A stretch of DNA of 64,000 bases from UBA1081 sp045535305 (lineage in GTDB: Bacteria; Bacillota; Clostridia; Oscillospirales; Acutalibacteraceae). Location: NCBI GenBank assembly GCA_045535305.1, contig JAZSLJ010000073.1, positions 1-64,000 of the forward strand. The letters run 5' to 3'. Below the pieces are notes generated by a model. The model searched no databases. It saw only the letters and a list, made by a program, of their open reading frames with translations, and was not told the DNA's origin. The position numbers and the translations under genes are program-made. Shown piece after piece: positions 16,887 to 25,316 of this stretch. Position 1 is the first letter of the stretch; each line of letters opens with the position of its first letter.

Positions 16887-17993
16887 TTATCTTTTGATTA
16901 TTTTCTTTGCAATAACTGTGGTTGTTATAACTGCGCTTGCGGCTATACCCACTTTTTTTGCAAGTTTTATTCCTTCTGATACAGAGCTGGGGGAGTGAGT
17001 GTAAATAAACTCTTTAACAGGTTTTTCAAGCTTAAAGCCTTCTAAATCGTTGCAGGTTACGGTGTATGTATAGTATGTGTCGGGTGATGATTCGTATATA
17101 TCAAACACTCTGCCGCCGCGTTTTTTGCCGGGACCGTAAATATTGAAGCCGCAGCCCTGTGTGTAGCCTAAATCAAGATTGCCGTGTTTTAATACAAAGC
17201 TGTTGTTATGGTCGTGGCCGAAAAATAAGCCGAGAACATCACCTTTTTCTTTAAAAGCTTCAATTTGACCGCTTTTTTTGTCGGGTGAAGCAGAGTTTTC
17301 ACCCATAAAGCTGTACTTGTTTTTTGCGTAAGAGGGGAGAGCATAATGCTTTTTATTGTGTGTGCCTGCACCCTGTAAAAAGCCTTTTTTGCTTTTATCA
17401 CAGGTGTCATAGCATTCGTAAATTTCCTCGGGAGGAATGTGCTGAAATGCAAGTGCGCTTACTGTATGACCTGCCTGTGCTTCAAATTCATCTCTCGCAG
17501 TTTTGTAAGCTGTAATTTGCTCCGGTTTAATAGGATTGTATGAGCCGTCTCTGTTTTTTTCGTGTGAATCAAACATATATACAGCAAATTTTATGTCTTC
17601 ACTGTTTTCAGAGAATATAGGGATTGCGTCAAAAGTATAGTCTTTTCCTACAAAATTATCATAAAGACCGTAGCATTTCCATTGAAAATCCTTGTCAGCA
17701 GTGCCGAAAGCATCGTGATTGCCGAATACGGCTGTAAAAGGAATCTTACTGTCTGCAATAGGCTGCATAAGATTGCTTATTGTTGTGGCGGCATTGGTTT
17801 TATTATCGCCCATTAAAAAGTAAAATCCGTAACCCTTGACCTGGTCGCCTGTAAGAACAATTAAGTCGGGATTTGTGCTTTTTATGATTTCGGCAGTAAG
17901 ATTGATAGTGTCGGGATTTGTCATTTGCGTGTCCTGCATATCCGACAGCTGAAGAATTCTGAATCTGCCGTTGTTAAATTTAAGTTTATTCAT
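16887..17993 (-). CDS. Calcineurin-like metallophosphoesterase
   Basis: The 368-residue protein has the metal-binding motifs of this superfamily in order: LSDMQDTQ near 16, LTGDQVKG near 48, FGNHDAFG near 95, AFQHIPP near 181 and GHDHNN near 249. The first motif has Met-Gln where D-x-H is usual, resembling the DCR2/ICC-like branch. The C-terminus is a short hydrophobic helix ending KKIIKR, suggesting membrane attachment, although there is no N-terminal signal. Substrate is unknown. It runs convergent to the M56 gene and appears monocistronic. Confidence 0.85.
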   Translation of the reverse strand: MNKLKFNNGRFRILQLSDMQDTQMTNPDTINLTAEIIKSTNPDLIVLTGDQVKGYGFYFLMGDNKTNAATTISNLMQPIADSKIPFTAVFGNHDAFGTADKDFQWKCYGLYDNFVGKDYTFDAIPIFSENSEDIKFAVYMFDSHEKNRDGSYNPIKPEQITAYKTARDEFEAQAGHTVSALAFQHIPPEEIYECYDTCDKSKKGFLQGAGTHNKKHYALPSYAKNKYSFMGENSASPDKKSGQIEAFKEKGDVLGLFFGHDHNNSFVLKHGNLDLGYTQGCGFNIYGPGKKRGGRVFDIYESSPDTYYTYTVTCNDLEGFKLEKPVKEFIYTHSPSSVSEGIKLAKKVGIAASAVITTTVIAKKIIKR

Positions 17994-18125
17994 ATATAAT
18001 CACATTTCTTTAGTTTTAGTTCGGTGATGATATTATAAAATACCTCATGAAAAATGTCAACTGCATATATCTTGAATGAAAAATAATGTTTTCTTTGGAA
18101 TTATTATTTTTATGCAGTATTATAA

Positions 18126-18160
18126 AATAAAAAAATCACAAGGCGTTAACCTTGTGATTT
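18126..18160 (-). terminator. Terminator of the tRNA-Met/tRNA-Glu transcript
   Basis: On the minus strand an 11-bp perfect stem (18160-18150 with 18143-18133) begins at the CCA end and runs into a stretch of T interrupted by one A. Confidence 0.88.
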
Positions 18161-18234
18161 GGTGACCCGGACGAGAATCGAACTCGTGTTACCGCCGTGA
18201 AAGGGCGGTGTCTTAACCGCTTGACCACCGGGCC
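18160..18234 (-). tRNA. tRNA-Glu (UUC), CCA encoded
   Basis: The minus strand gives a canonical cloverleaf of 75 bases with acceptor GGCCCGG/CCGGGTC, anticodon loop CTTTCAC (anticodon TTC), T-loop TTCGATT and encoded CCA. Confidence 0.95.
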
Positions 18235-18266
18235 ATATATACGGCAACTTTTTGTGTAGCTGCCGT

Positions 18267-18343
18267 TGGTAGCGGCGGTTGGACTTGAACCAATGACCTG
18301 TCGGGTATGAACCGAATGCTCTAGCCAACTGAGCTACGCCGCC
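18267..18343 (-). tRNA. Elongator tRNA-Met (CAU), CCA encoded
   Basis: A 77-base cloverleaf on the minus strand has acceptor GGCGGCG, anticodon loop TTCATAC and encoded CCA. A paired position 1-72 (G-T) and a different anticodon stem separate it from the initiator tRNA at 6340. A hairpin (18241-18246 with 18261-18266) lies between it and tRNA-Glu and may aid processing or attenuate. Confidence 0.93.
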
Positions 18344-18349
18344 ATATCA

Positions 18350-18406
18350 TCGTTGCTCTTGTTCAGCAACGTGTGTTATTATATAGCATCAATTGACATT
18401 TGTCAA
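18350..18406 (-). promoter_or_regulatory. Consensus promoter and leader hairpin of the tRNA pair
   Basis: TTGACA (18406-18401), a 17-base spacer and TATAAT (18383-18378) match the consensus exactly. Downstream, CGTTGCT and AGCAACG (18370-18350) form a 7-bp leader hairpin before tRNA-Met. Confidence 0.85.
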
Positions 18407-18424
18407 TAGTTTTTTTGATTTTTT

Positions 18425-19099
18425 TTAAATTTTTTTCAAAAGGGACATTATAGTGTTTGTTAAAGTAATCTCACACTTGTCGTTAAGTTCTCTGTAACTT
18501 TCAACTGCGGCATCATCTGCAGTATCGCTTATCTGTCTGATTGCAAGGAAAGGAATACCTGCATCGTGGCATACGGATGCAACCGCACCTGTTTCCATAT
18601 CAAATTCGGTAATGCCGAATATTTCTTTGAACATATTTTTCTTTACAGGGTCGGCAAGGAATAAATCACCGCAGCCGCATACTGCTTCTGTTATACCGTC
18701 AATGGACATGGCGGCATCAAAAAGAGATTTGTCCGCTTTGTATATATATGTTTCCTGAGGTTTTTTGCCTAATTCATATCCTATTGCAGTAAGGTCAAAA
18801 TCGCATTCAACATAAGAAGAACCTGCAACAATGTCGTTTTTGTGATGAGTTGAAATTGCCCCGGAAAGACCGAAATTGAGAATTATATCAACCTTGTCGT
18901 CAGCAATAAGGAATGCCGCAGTTGTAGCCGCATTGACTTTGCCTATTCCTGCTTTTACGGCAACAATCTCTTTGTTGTCATGTGTAAAAAAAACAGAATC
19001 TCTGTTTCTTCTTTTTTCTTCTTTTCCGCCCTGTGAAATTGCAAAGTCAAGAAAAGGTTTATATTCATTATCATCTGCAATAACAAAACCGATTTTCAT
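18425..19099 (-). CDS. 5'-methylthioadenosine/S-adenosylhomocysteine nucleosidase-like protein
   Basis: The 224-residue protein fits the PNP/UDP family MTA/SAH nucleosidases: ILNFGLSGAI near 79 resembles the NxGxAG loop and DMETGAVAS near 170 holds the Met-Glu pair that contacts the ribose, with the late ISDTADD holding the catalytic Asp. Such enzymes hydrolyse MTA and SAH and so recycle methionine and feed AI-2 synthesis. The ATG at 19099 has GAGGG upstream; an in-frame GTG five codons earlier overlaps the preceding gene and is less likely. It starts one base after the TSCPD gene stop, so they are co-transcribed. Confidence 0.85.
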   Translation of the reverse strand: MKIGFVIADDNEYKPFLDFAISQGGKEEKRRNRDSVFFTHDNKEIVAVKAGIGKVNAATTAAFLIADDKVDIILNFGLSGAISTHHKNDIVAGSSYVECDFDLTAIGYELGKKPQETYIYKADKSLFDAAMSIDGITEAVCGCGDLFLADPVKKNMFKEIFGITEFDMETGAVASVCHDAGIPFLAIRQISDTADDAAVESYRELNDKCEITLTNTIMSLLKKI

Positions 19100-19100
19100 T

Positions 19101-19355
19101 TTATTTACCCTCACTTAATGCATTTTCCAATGCTGTTGCAAGCTGATCGGGACAGGATGTGGATTTGAATCCGCATTTTGTGCCTTTTATCTTTGCAATA
19201 ACATCTTCAGCTTTCATGCCTTCAACAAGATTTGCAATACCTTTAAGATTGCCGTTGCATCCGCCGTGGAATTTTAAATTTGATACAATACCGTCAGTAA
19301 GATCAAAAGTAATCTGAGAAGCACAAGTGCCTCTTGTTCTGTAAGAATATGTCAT
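19101..19355 (-). CDS. TSCPD domain protein (TIGR03905-like)
   Basis: The 84-residue protein has the family signature TSCPDQLATALENAL at its C-terminus and Cys at about 11, 33 (FHGGCNGN), 61 and 68, which may bind a metal. The domain is related to the C-terminal part of some class II ribonucleotide reductases, but the free-standing protein has no proven function. A Shine-Dalgarno AAAGGCGG lies upstream. It is the first gene of a two-gene operon with the nucleosidase. Confidence 0.87.
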   Translation of the reverse strand: MTYSYRTRGTCASQITFDLTDGIVSNLKFHGGCNGNLKGIANLVEGMKAEDVIAKIKGTKCGFKSTSCPDQLATALENALSEGK

Positions 19356-19454
19356 AAAAATGACCGCCTTTCATATATACAAACAGTATTTTAACAAAAA
19401 ATATTGAGCATAGCAATACAGAATGTAGTTTTTTTATTTTTTGTAAGAAAATAT

Positions 19455-19483
19455 TTGACATAAGTATTAAATTGTTATACAAT
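19455..19483 (+). promoter_or_regulatory. Promoter of the HemL-like aminotransferase operon
   Basis: TTGACA (19455-19460), a 17-base spacer and TACAAT (19478-19483) precede a short leader with AAGGAGG, indicating strong expression. Confidence 0.8.
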
Positions 19484-19519
19484 ATGTATGAATAATTATA
19501 TCCAAGGAGGTAAATTTTT

Positions 19520-21001
19520 ATGGACACACGTTTTGCAATAGAAAACTATTGTGATGCAGCGGCTGTTACAAAACAGCTTGATGAGCTTATTGCTCAGCCT
19601 ATTTACACCATCAAACCCGAAGTATTAAAAGGTTATGAGGAAGAATATTTCGGCAAGAAATGTGCTAAATCAAAGGAAATGATTGAAGAAGCTAAACAGG
19701 TTATTCCCGGCGGCGTTCAGCACAACCTTGCATTTAACTATCCCTTCCCCATCGTTATCACTAAAGCTGACGGTATGAAGCTTTACGATATTGACGGAAA
19801 TGAATATTTCGATTTCCTTCAGGCAGGCGGCCCCACAGTTCTCGGTTCCAATCCTCCCGAAGTTCGTGAGCAGGTTATTGATCTTCTTAACACTTGCGGC
19901 CCTTCAACAGGTCTTTTCCACGAGTTTGAATACAAACTTGCAAAGAAGATTTCTGACAGCGTAGAAACTGTTGATATGTTCCGTATGCTCGGTTCAGGTA
20001 CAGAAGCATGTATGGCTGCTGTTCGTGTTGCAAGACTTGCAACAAAGAAAAAGAACATCGTTAAAATGGGCGGCGCTTACCACGGTTGGTCAGATCAGCT
20101 CGGTTGGAGTATCCGTGTTCCCGGTTCAAAGTTCACTCAGACTCACGGTGTACCTCTTTATCTTTATAAACATACACAGGAATTCTTCCCCAACGATCTT
20201 GATTCTCTTGAGAGAGTTCTCAGAAGAAATCAGCTTACAGGCGGTACTGCAGCTGTTTTCATTGAACCTATCGGTCCCGAAAGCGGTACAAGACCCGTTG
20301 ATTTCGATTTCAATAAGGGCGTAGAAAGACTTTGCCGTAAGTACGGCGCACTCCTCGTATTTGATGAGGTTGTTACAGGCTTCCGTATCGGTATGGCAGG
20401 TGCACAGGGTTACTTCGGCGTATCTCCTGACCTTACTATCTTCGGTAAAGTTATCGCAGGCGGATATCCCGGTGCAGGCGGTATCGGCGGTAAGAGAGAA
20501 TATATGAAGTATCTCGGCGCAGGTCTTGATGCAAGCGGCGAAAAAGTTAAGAAAGCATTTATGGGCGGAACAATGGCTGCTACACCTATTTCTTGTGTTG
20601 CAGGTTACTATACTCTTGAAGCTATTGATAAGACAAATGCTTGTCAGAAGGCAGGTCAGTTGGGCGACAGACTCACAAAGGGTCTTCAGGAACTTATCAA
20701 GAAGCACAATCTTCCCTTCGTAGCATTCAACCAGGGCTCAGTATGTCATCTTGAAACAGTTGGTACTATGCATTTCTGTGTTGACTGGGCAAAACCCTGG
20801 ACAATTCCTAACGTTCTTTCACAGACAAGCGAAAGAAAGAAGGAAATGCAGTACATCGGCGCAGCATATATGGCAGAAGGTCTTGTTACTCTTGCAGGCT
20901 CCAGACTTTATACATCTGCTGCTTATACTCCCGAACTTATCGACGAAGCTCTCACAAGATTCGATAAGGTATTTGCAAATATTGCTCTTAAGCAGTATTA
21001 A
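19520..21001 (+). CDS. Class III (glutamate-1-semialdehyde aminomutase-like) aminotransferase
   Basis: The 493-residue PLP enzyme has the fold-type I motifs of the HemL branch: GSGTEACMAAVRVAR near 157, VFDEVVTGFRIG near 279 and the PLP lysine in IFGKVIAGG (Lys 310). True HemL is about 430 residues and needs tRNA-dependent heme genes, none of which occur nearby. This protein has an extra N-terminal 60 residues (TIKPEVLKGYEEEYF) and sits directly upstream of a tandem class II aldolase, so transamination in sugar or amino-acid catabolism is more likely than heme synthesis. Codons are enriched in C-ending forms and the site AAGGAGG is perfect, pointing to high expression. Confidence 0.82.
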   Translation: MDTRFAIENYCDAAAVTKQLDELIAQPIYTIKPEVLKGYEEEYFGKKCAKSKEMIEEAKQVIPGGVQHNLAFNYPFPIVITKADGMKLYDIDGNEYFDFLQAGGPTVLGSNPPEVREQVIDLLNTCGPSTGLFHEFEYKLAKKISDSVETVDMFRMLGSGTEACMAAVRVARLATKKKNIVKMGGAYHGWSDQLGWSIRVPGSKFTQTHGVPLYLYKHTQEFFPNDLDSLERVLRRNQLTGGTAAVFIEPIGPESGTRPVDFDFNKGVERLCRKYGALLVFDEVVTGFRIGMAGAQGYFGVSPDLTIFGKVIAGGYPGAGGIGGKREYMKYLGAGLDASGEKVKKAFMGGTMAATPISCVAGYYTLEAIDKTNACQKAGQLGDRLTKGLQELIKKHNLPFVAFNQGSVCHLETVGTMHFCVDWAKPWTIPNVLSQTSERKKEMQYIGAAYMAEGLVTLAGSRLYTSAAYTPELIDEALTRFDKVFANIALKQY

Positions 21002-21024
21002 TGTTTTTGAAAGAGGTATAAAAT

Positions 21025-22236
21025 ATGGACATTTTGGAAGCTAAATCCGAAGTTGTCAAAGCCGGTCTTGAGCTTGTTCAATCCGGTCTTATAGCTCGTA
21101 CATGGGGTAACGTAAGCTGTCGTGTTGACGATGAATATTTCGTAATCACTCCCAGCGGAAGAAGCTATGAATCACTTACTCCTGATGATATCGTTCTTGT
21201 TAAAATCGAGGATTGCTCATACGATTCAGAGATAAAGCCTTCATCCGAAAAGGGTATTCACGCAATGGCATACAAAATGCGCAGTGATGTTAATTTTGTT
21301 ATCCATACACATCAGAAAAATGCATCAGCTGTAAGCTTCCTCGGTTATGATATCAATTTGCTTTCAGAGGACAGCAGAGAGATTATCGGTGCAGATATTC
21401 CCGTTGCATCTTACGGTTTGCCCGGAACAGGTAAGCTTCGTAAAGGTGTTACTGCAGCTCTTGAGCGTTCTGCATCAAAAGCTGTAATTATGGCTCATCA
21501 CGGTGCACTTTGTATGGGTGCAGATTATGATGAAGCTTTTAAAGTTGCGGCAGAGCTTGAAAATGTTTGTGCAGATTTTCTTCTTGATAAGCTTCATTCT
21601 GTTTCCGGCAAGGTAAGTAACAATATTACCGCTATCGCAGAGCATATTGCTGATGTCAGCGATGGTGCAAAAAGACAGGCTGCAATTTTCGAGCCTTTCA
21701 ATTCTGAGCGTGAAACAGATACAATGCTTATGACTCCTGCAGACGGCAGTGAGGCAATTCGCGTTGACCTTGCAGCAAGTGATGTTTCAATGCCCGAAAG
21801 TGCAGAGCTTCACAGAGCGATATATAATGCTCGCAGTGATGTAAATTGCATTATTCATTCAAAGAAGTCTGAAATCCTTTCTGCTTCGAGAATGGGCGGT
21901 ACATTCAAACCCCTTCTTGACGATTTTGCACAGCTTATCGGTGTTACTCTCCGTACAGGTGAATATAACCCTGCAGATCCTGCAAAAACAGCAAAGAAAG
22001 TTGTTAAAAAGCTTAAAGGCAGAAATGCTGTTCTTCTTAAAGACAACGGCGCTGTTTGCGTAGCAGGCGATATGTATGACGCAGAAGCCGTTGAGATGGT
22101 TCTTGAAAAAGAAATCCGTACAGATGCAGCGGCAAAAATGCTTGGCGATGCAAAATACATCAATCCGGTTGAAGCATATCTGATGAGATTTATCTATAAG
22201 ACTAAATACTCAAAAAAGGCAAAGACAAATAAATAA
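21025..22236 (+). CDS. Tandem class II aldolase/adducin protein with degenerate second domain
   Basis: The 403-residue protein contains two aldolase II domains. The first (about 1-195) has the zinc ligands HTH (in FVIHTHQKN) and HHG (in IMAHHGALC), plus a TPSGRSYE phosphate-loop-like segment, as in L-fuculose- or L-rhamnulose-phosphate aldolases. In the second (about 225-390) the same positions read HSK (in CIIHSKKSE) and KDNG (in VLLKDNGAVC), so its metal site is lost. Single-domain members have about 210-220 residues, so this is a duplication with one decayed half. It lies 23 bases after the aminotransferase gene and has an AAAGAGGT site, suggesting a joint pathway for a phosphorylated sugar or hydroxy acid. 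Confidence 0.85.
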   Translation: MDILEAKSEVVKAGLELVQSGLIARTWGNVSCRVDDEYFVITPSGRSYESLTPDDIVLVKIEDCSYDSEIKPSSEKGIHAMAYKMRSDVNFVIHTHQKNASAVSFLGYDINLLSEDSREIIGADIPVASYGLPGTGKLRKGVTAALERSASKAVIMAHHGALCMGADYDEAFKVAAELENVCADFLLDKLHSVSGKVSNNITAIAEHIADVSDGAKRQAAIFEPFNSERETDTMLMTPADGSEAIRVDLAASDVSMPESAELHRAIYNARSDVNCIIHSKKSEILSASRMGGTFKPLLDDFAQLIGVTLRTGEYNPADPAKTAKKVVKKLKGRNAVLLKDNGAVCVAGDMYDAEAVEMVLEKEIRTDAAAKMLGDAKYINPVEAYLMRFIYKTKYSKKAKTNK

Positions 22237-22244
22237 TTATAATT

Positions 22245-22272
22245 CAACCCTTTACTTTTAAGTAGAGGGTTG
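22245..22272 (+). terminator. Hairpin after the aldolase gene
   Basis: An 11-bp stem with one wobble (22245-22255 and 22262-22272) separates the aldolase from the GH27 gene. Only a TA-rich stretch follows, so termination may be partial. Confidence 0.5.
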
Positions 22273-22309
22273 CTATTATATATATAATAGTATATATAAG
22301 GGTGATTTT

Positions 22310-23971
22310 ATGGGTAAATATTTTTTAGCTGGTATTGTTATTGCCGTAATTTGCTTTGCAGTAATTTTTGTTGTATGGTGTTTTAATCAGAAGAAGCAGG
22401 GACTTTGTCCTTTCTGTACGCTCAAACAGTATATGTTCAAATCAAAGCTTACAATTAAAATTCCCGAAAACGAATTTTATGACGGCGGAGATGCTTCAAC
22501 ACCTCCTATGGGCTGGTCAAGCTGGAATACTTTCAGAAACAATATAGACGAAGATTTGATTTATGATACAGCTGTTGCTTTGAAAGAATCCGGCCTTGCC
22601 GATGCAGGATATAAATATGTTAATCTTGATGATTGCTGGCATTCGTCAATGCGTGATGCAGATGATAATTTACAGGGGGAGCTTGCAAGATTTTCGTCGG
22701 GAATTGATACTCTTTGCAAAAAAATTAACGCTCTGGGACTTAAGGTTGGCTTGTATTCATCTAACGGGGACTACACCTGCGAGGATTTACCCGCAAGTCT
22801 GGGACATGAAAAAAGAGATGCACAGACTTTTGCCCGTTGGGGTGTGGAATACTTTAAATACGATTTTTGTCATAATATACAAATTCCGTCTGCAGCTCCG
22901 TTTGTAGAGCGTGTTGAGATAAAAACAGAGTCAAAAACCGTAAGTTTGACTGCACAGGATGCAAAACTCAGCGGTCTTGCCCGTGTAAAATCTAACAAAA
23001 AGCTTGAAACAGGCAAATACCTTACTTTTTTAGGCCAGGGAAAGGGAAAAGCTGAATTTGATTTTGAAAGCGATGAAAACGGCTTATATCCGCTTACATT
23101 GGTTATTAAGAAACAGGGAAACTATGATAAATACATTATTGTGCAGGTAAATGACGAATATTATGAAATATTTGTTCCGAAGACCAAAACATGGACTGTC
23201 AACGGCAGATATCAATGTATGGTGAATGTTAAAAAAGGTAAAAATCATATTTCGTTGTTTAATCCCGTTTGCACAAGAGCAGACAGCTCATATATTCAGT
23301 ACAGACGAATGGGCGAGGCATTAAAATCAGCCTCACAGGATAAGAAAATCACTTATTCAATTTGCGAGTGGGGCAGAAATAATCCAAAAAACTGGGCATG
23401 GAATGCAGGTAATCTGTGGCGTACAACACCCGATATAAGGCCCGAGTGGCATTGGATAAACATAATATATAATATAAACCTTAAATCAGGGGAGTTTGCA
23501 GGCCCCGGACATTGGAATGACCCGGATATGCTTGAGGTAGGCAACGGAAAGCTTACACTTGAAGAAAACAGAACTCATTTTTCTCTTTGGTGTATGATGG
23601 CTGCACCGCTGATTCTCGGTAATGATATACGAAAATATAAAACCGATTCAGATAATGAGGTTCTTGAAATTCTTAAAAATAAACAGATGATTGCTATTAA
23701 TCAGGATGAACTCGGTCATCAATGTGAAAGGTATAAAAAGATGGTTAAAACCGATTACCTTGTAAAAAAGCTTGCAGACGGCAATCACGTAATTTGTATT
23801 TATAACAAGAGTAATAAACCCTCTCAAATCACTTTTAATGCAGCTGATTTACCCGATTATATACCCCGTTTTGCAGCATATTCCGAGGTTTGGAGTGGTG
23901 TTGAATACAGCGGTAAATCCTTTAAAATCAAACTTAAACCCCATGGTTGCGCAGTTCTTTTAAGTAAGTAA
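22310..23971 (+). CDS. Membrane-anchored GH27 alpha-galactosidase-like enzyme with inserted beta domain
   Basis: The 553-residue protein starts with a hydrophobic helix (about 5-25) that should anchor it outside the membrane. The GH27 barrel follows: PPMGWSSWNTF, NLDDCWH, YFKYDFCHN (Asp as nucleophile) and GHWNDPDMLEVGN (Asp as acid/base). Between the nucleophile strand and the rest of the barrel, about 205-330, lies an added beta-rich segment (from ERVEIKTESKTVSLT to KGKNHISLFNP) that looks like a carbohydrate-binding module. The enzyme should release terminal alpha-galactose or a related sugar. The spacing and hairpin upstream suggest a separate transcript from the aldolase, with AAGGGTGAT as ribosome site. 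Confidence 0.87.
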   Translation: MGKYFLAGIVIAVICFAVIFVVWCFNQKKQGLCPFCTLKQYMFKSKLTIKIPENEFYDGGDASTPPMGWSSWNTFRNNIDEDLIYDTAVALKESGLADAGYKYVNLDDCWHSSMRDADDNLQGELARFSSGIDTLCKKINALGLKVGLYSSNGDYTCEDLPASLGHEKRDAQTFARWGVEYFKYDFCHNIQIPSAAPFVERVEIKTESKTVSLTAQDAKLSGLARVKSNKKLETGKYLTFLGQGKGKAEFDFESDENGLYPLTLVIKKQGNYDKYIIVQVNDEYYEIFVPKTKTWTVNGRYQCMVNVKKGKNHISLFNPVCTRADSSYIQYRRMGEALKSASQDKKITYSICEWGRNNPKNWAWNAGNLWRTTPDIRPEWHWINIIYNINLKSGEFAGPGHWNDPDMLEVGNGKLTLEENRTHFSLWCMMAAPLILGNDIRKYKTDSDNEVLEILKNKQMIAINQDELGHQCERYKKMVKTDYLVKKLADGNHVICIYNKSNKPSQITFNAADLPDYIPRFAAYSEVWSGVEYSGKSFKIKLKPHGCAVLLSK

Positions 23972-23985
23972 ATCTATATATTTTT

Positions 23986-24017
23986 TGAAGGCAGATTGAT
24001 TCTGCCTTCATTTTTTT
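23986..24017 (+). terminator. Terminator of the GH27 gene
   Basis: A perfect 10-bp stem (23986-23995 with 24001-24010) precedes seven T. Confidence 0.92.
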
Positions 24018-24449
24018 ATGCTTTAATATGCTATAAATTTACATTATTATCTCATTTTATCATTATTTATATTGTGGTTAAAAATTAAAAATTAACAGCA
24101 AACCACTAAATGTAGAATCTGTATTCTAAATAAAGTAAAATTGTGTGAAATTAATGGAAATATAAAACATTTGAGATTTGCAAGTTTGTTGACTTTGCCA
24201 AAAAAATAACATTTAATTCCCATAAAATGACAATTAGATACACTTGATTACCAAATTATCCCAAATAAAAGTTGCAATATAAAAAAGTCAACCGTCAAAT
24301 TGCACAAAAATAAGCGTTTGAATTTGCTTGACATTCACAAATAAGTTGACTATAATAGGCGGCGTCTTGTTCAGTTAGTGTAATATCGCTGTGAATATTC
24401 ATTTCTACTATACATTTTCACAGTAAAAAACATCAAAAGGAGACAATAT
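24018..24449 (+). promoter_or_regulatory. Long AT-rich upstream region and consensus promoter of the 3D-domain gene
   Basis: No gene is visible in this stretch. TTGACA (24328-24333), a 17-base spacer and TATAAT (24351-24356) match the consensus exactly and leave a leader of about 85 bases containing a CTGTGAA/TTCACAG dyad. Farther upstream GTTGACTTT (24188-24196) faces AAAGTCAAC (24284-24292), and GTTGAC recurs at 24345-24350 beside the -10. The length suggests regulation, but no known operator is recognised. Confidence 0.65.
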
Positions 24450-25193
24450 ATGAAGAAAGTAAAAAACATATTTTCTTCTGCAGGTAAGACGGTTAAATCA
24501 CAGAAATGTGCAGCAGCATTTTCTGCGGCAGTTTTTGCATTAACCTCAATAACATGTATGTTGCAGTTTGCAACTGATACTTCAGCATCAGTTCATAACA
24601 GCGACATAGATGTAAGCAGTAAGGAAATACTTCAACTTTCGGAATCTTATTTAGCACAAAGCCCCGATACAATATCAACAGTTCTTATTGTAGCGGACAG
24701 ATTCAACACAATCAGCGAAGAGGAAAGCGAAGCAGAACAACTTTTAAAACAGCTTTCCGCCGAAAGTGAAAGTGAAGAAGCAGACATCGTCGAAGAAGAA
24801 CCTGTTAAGACGGAATTCACATTTGAGGAGCTTGGGTTGACCCAAATTTCCGATATTGATATTCCCGATGACATCTTATTTGACGAAAACGGCGTACCTC
24901 TCAATTACTCATATAAAGTAAAAGGCAGAGCAACCGCTTATTCAATGGGCACTACAACAGCTACAGGTACATCTGTACACGAGGGTGTAGTTGCCGTTAA
25001 TCCCAGAAAAATTCCTTACGGAAGCAAAATGTATATCGTAGCATCAGACGGTACGGTTTACGGTTACAGCTCAGCTGAGGATACAGGCGGATTTATTTAT
25101 TGGGACAATGCTCCCGTTGTTGACCTTTATGTAAACAGCAAAAGTCAGGCTTATGCATGGGGCAATAGGGAAGTTACAATGTATATTTTTTAA
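24450..25193 (+). CDS. 3D (Asp-Asp-Asp) domain cell-wall protein
   Basis: The 247-residue protein has a signal/anchor helix (about 20-45), an acidic Glu/Ser-rich linker (about 85-120) and a C-terminal 3D domain: RATAYSMG, TATGTSVHEGVVAVNP, PYGSKMYI, AEDTGG and VDLYV, which supply the three Asp typical of MltA-like double-psi barrels in YabE/YocH/Rpf-type wall proteins. It should act outside the cell as a lytic or wall-remodelling factor. The strong promoter and long leader suggest regulated, abundant expression. A terminator follows, so it is monocistronic. Confidence 0.85.
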   Translation: MKKVKNIFSSAGKTVKSQKCAAAFSAAVFALTSITCMLQFATDTSASVHNSDIDVSSKEILQLSESYLAQSPDTISTVLIVADRFNTISEEESEAEQLLKQLSAESESEEADIVEEEPVKTEFTFEELGLTQISDIDIPDDILFDENGVPLNYSYKVKGRATAYSMGTTTATGTSVHEGVVAVNPRKIPYGSKMYIVASDGTVYGYSSAEDTGGFIYWDNAPVVDLYVNSKSQAYAWGNREVTMYIF

Positions 25194-25204
25194 CAAGACA
25201 TCAG

Positions 25205-25230
25205 CAGAGCCTAAAGGCTCTGTTTTTTTT
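25205..25230 (+). terminator. Terminator of the 3D-domain gene
   Basis: CAGAGCC and GGCTCTG (25205-25211, 25216-25222; loop TAAA) are followed by eight T. Confidence 0.93.
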
Positions 25231-25246
25231 GCAGATTTCACAGGGG

Positions 25247-25275
25247 TTGCAATTTTTTCAGTTATATGTTATAAT
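25247..25275 (+). promoter_or_regulatory. Promoter of the lipase-like gene
   Basis: TTGCAA (25247-25252), a 17-base spacer and TATAAT (25270-25275) precede a short leader with AAAGGAG. Confidence 0.75.
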
Positions 25276-25316
25276 TCATAAAGATGGATAATATTTCCGT
25301 TAAAGGAGTCAGCAGT

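Noticed and set aside
18146..18328. 60-codon minus-strand frame through the two tRNAs
   Set aside because: It consists of tRNA-Glu and tRNA-Met sequence and is not protein coding.
20126..20707. 193-codon minus-strand frame opposite the HemL-like gene
   Set aside because: It arises from biased codons of the strong plus-strand gene; no promoter or ribosome site supports it.
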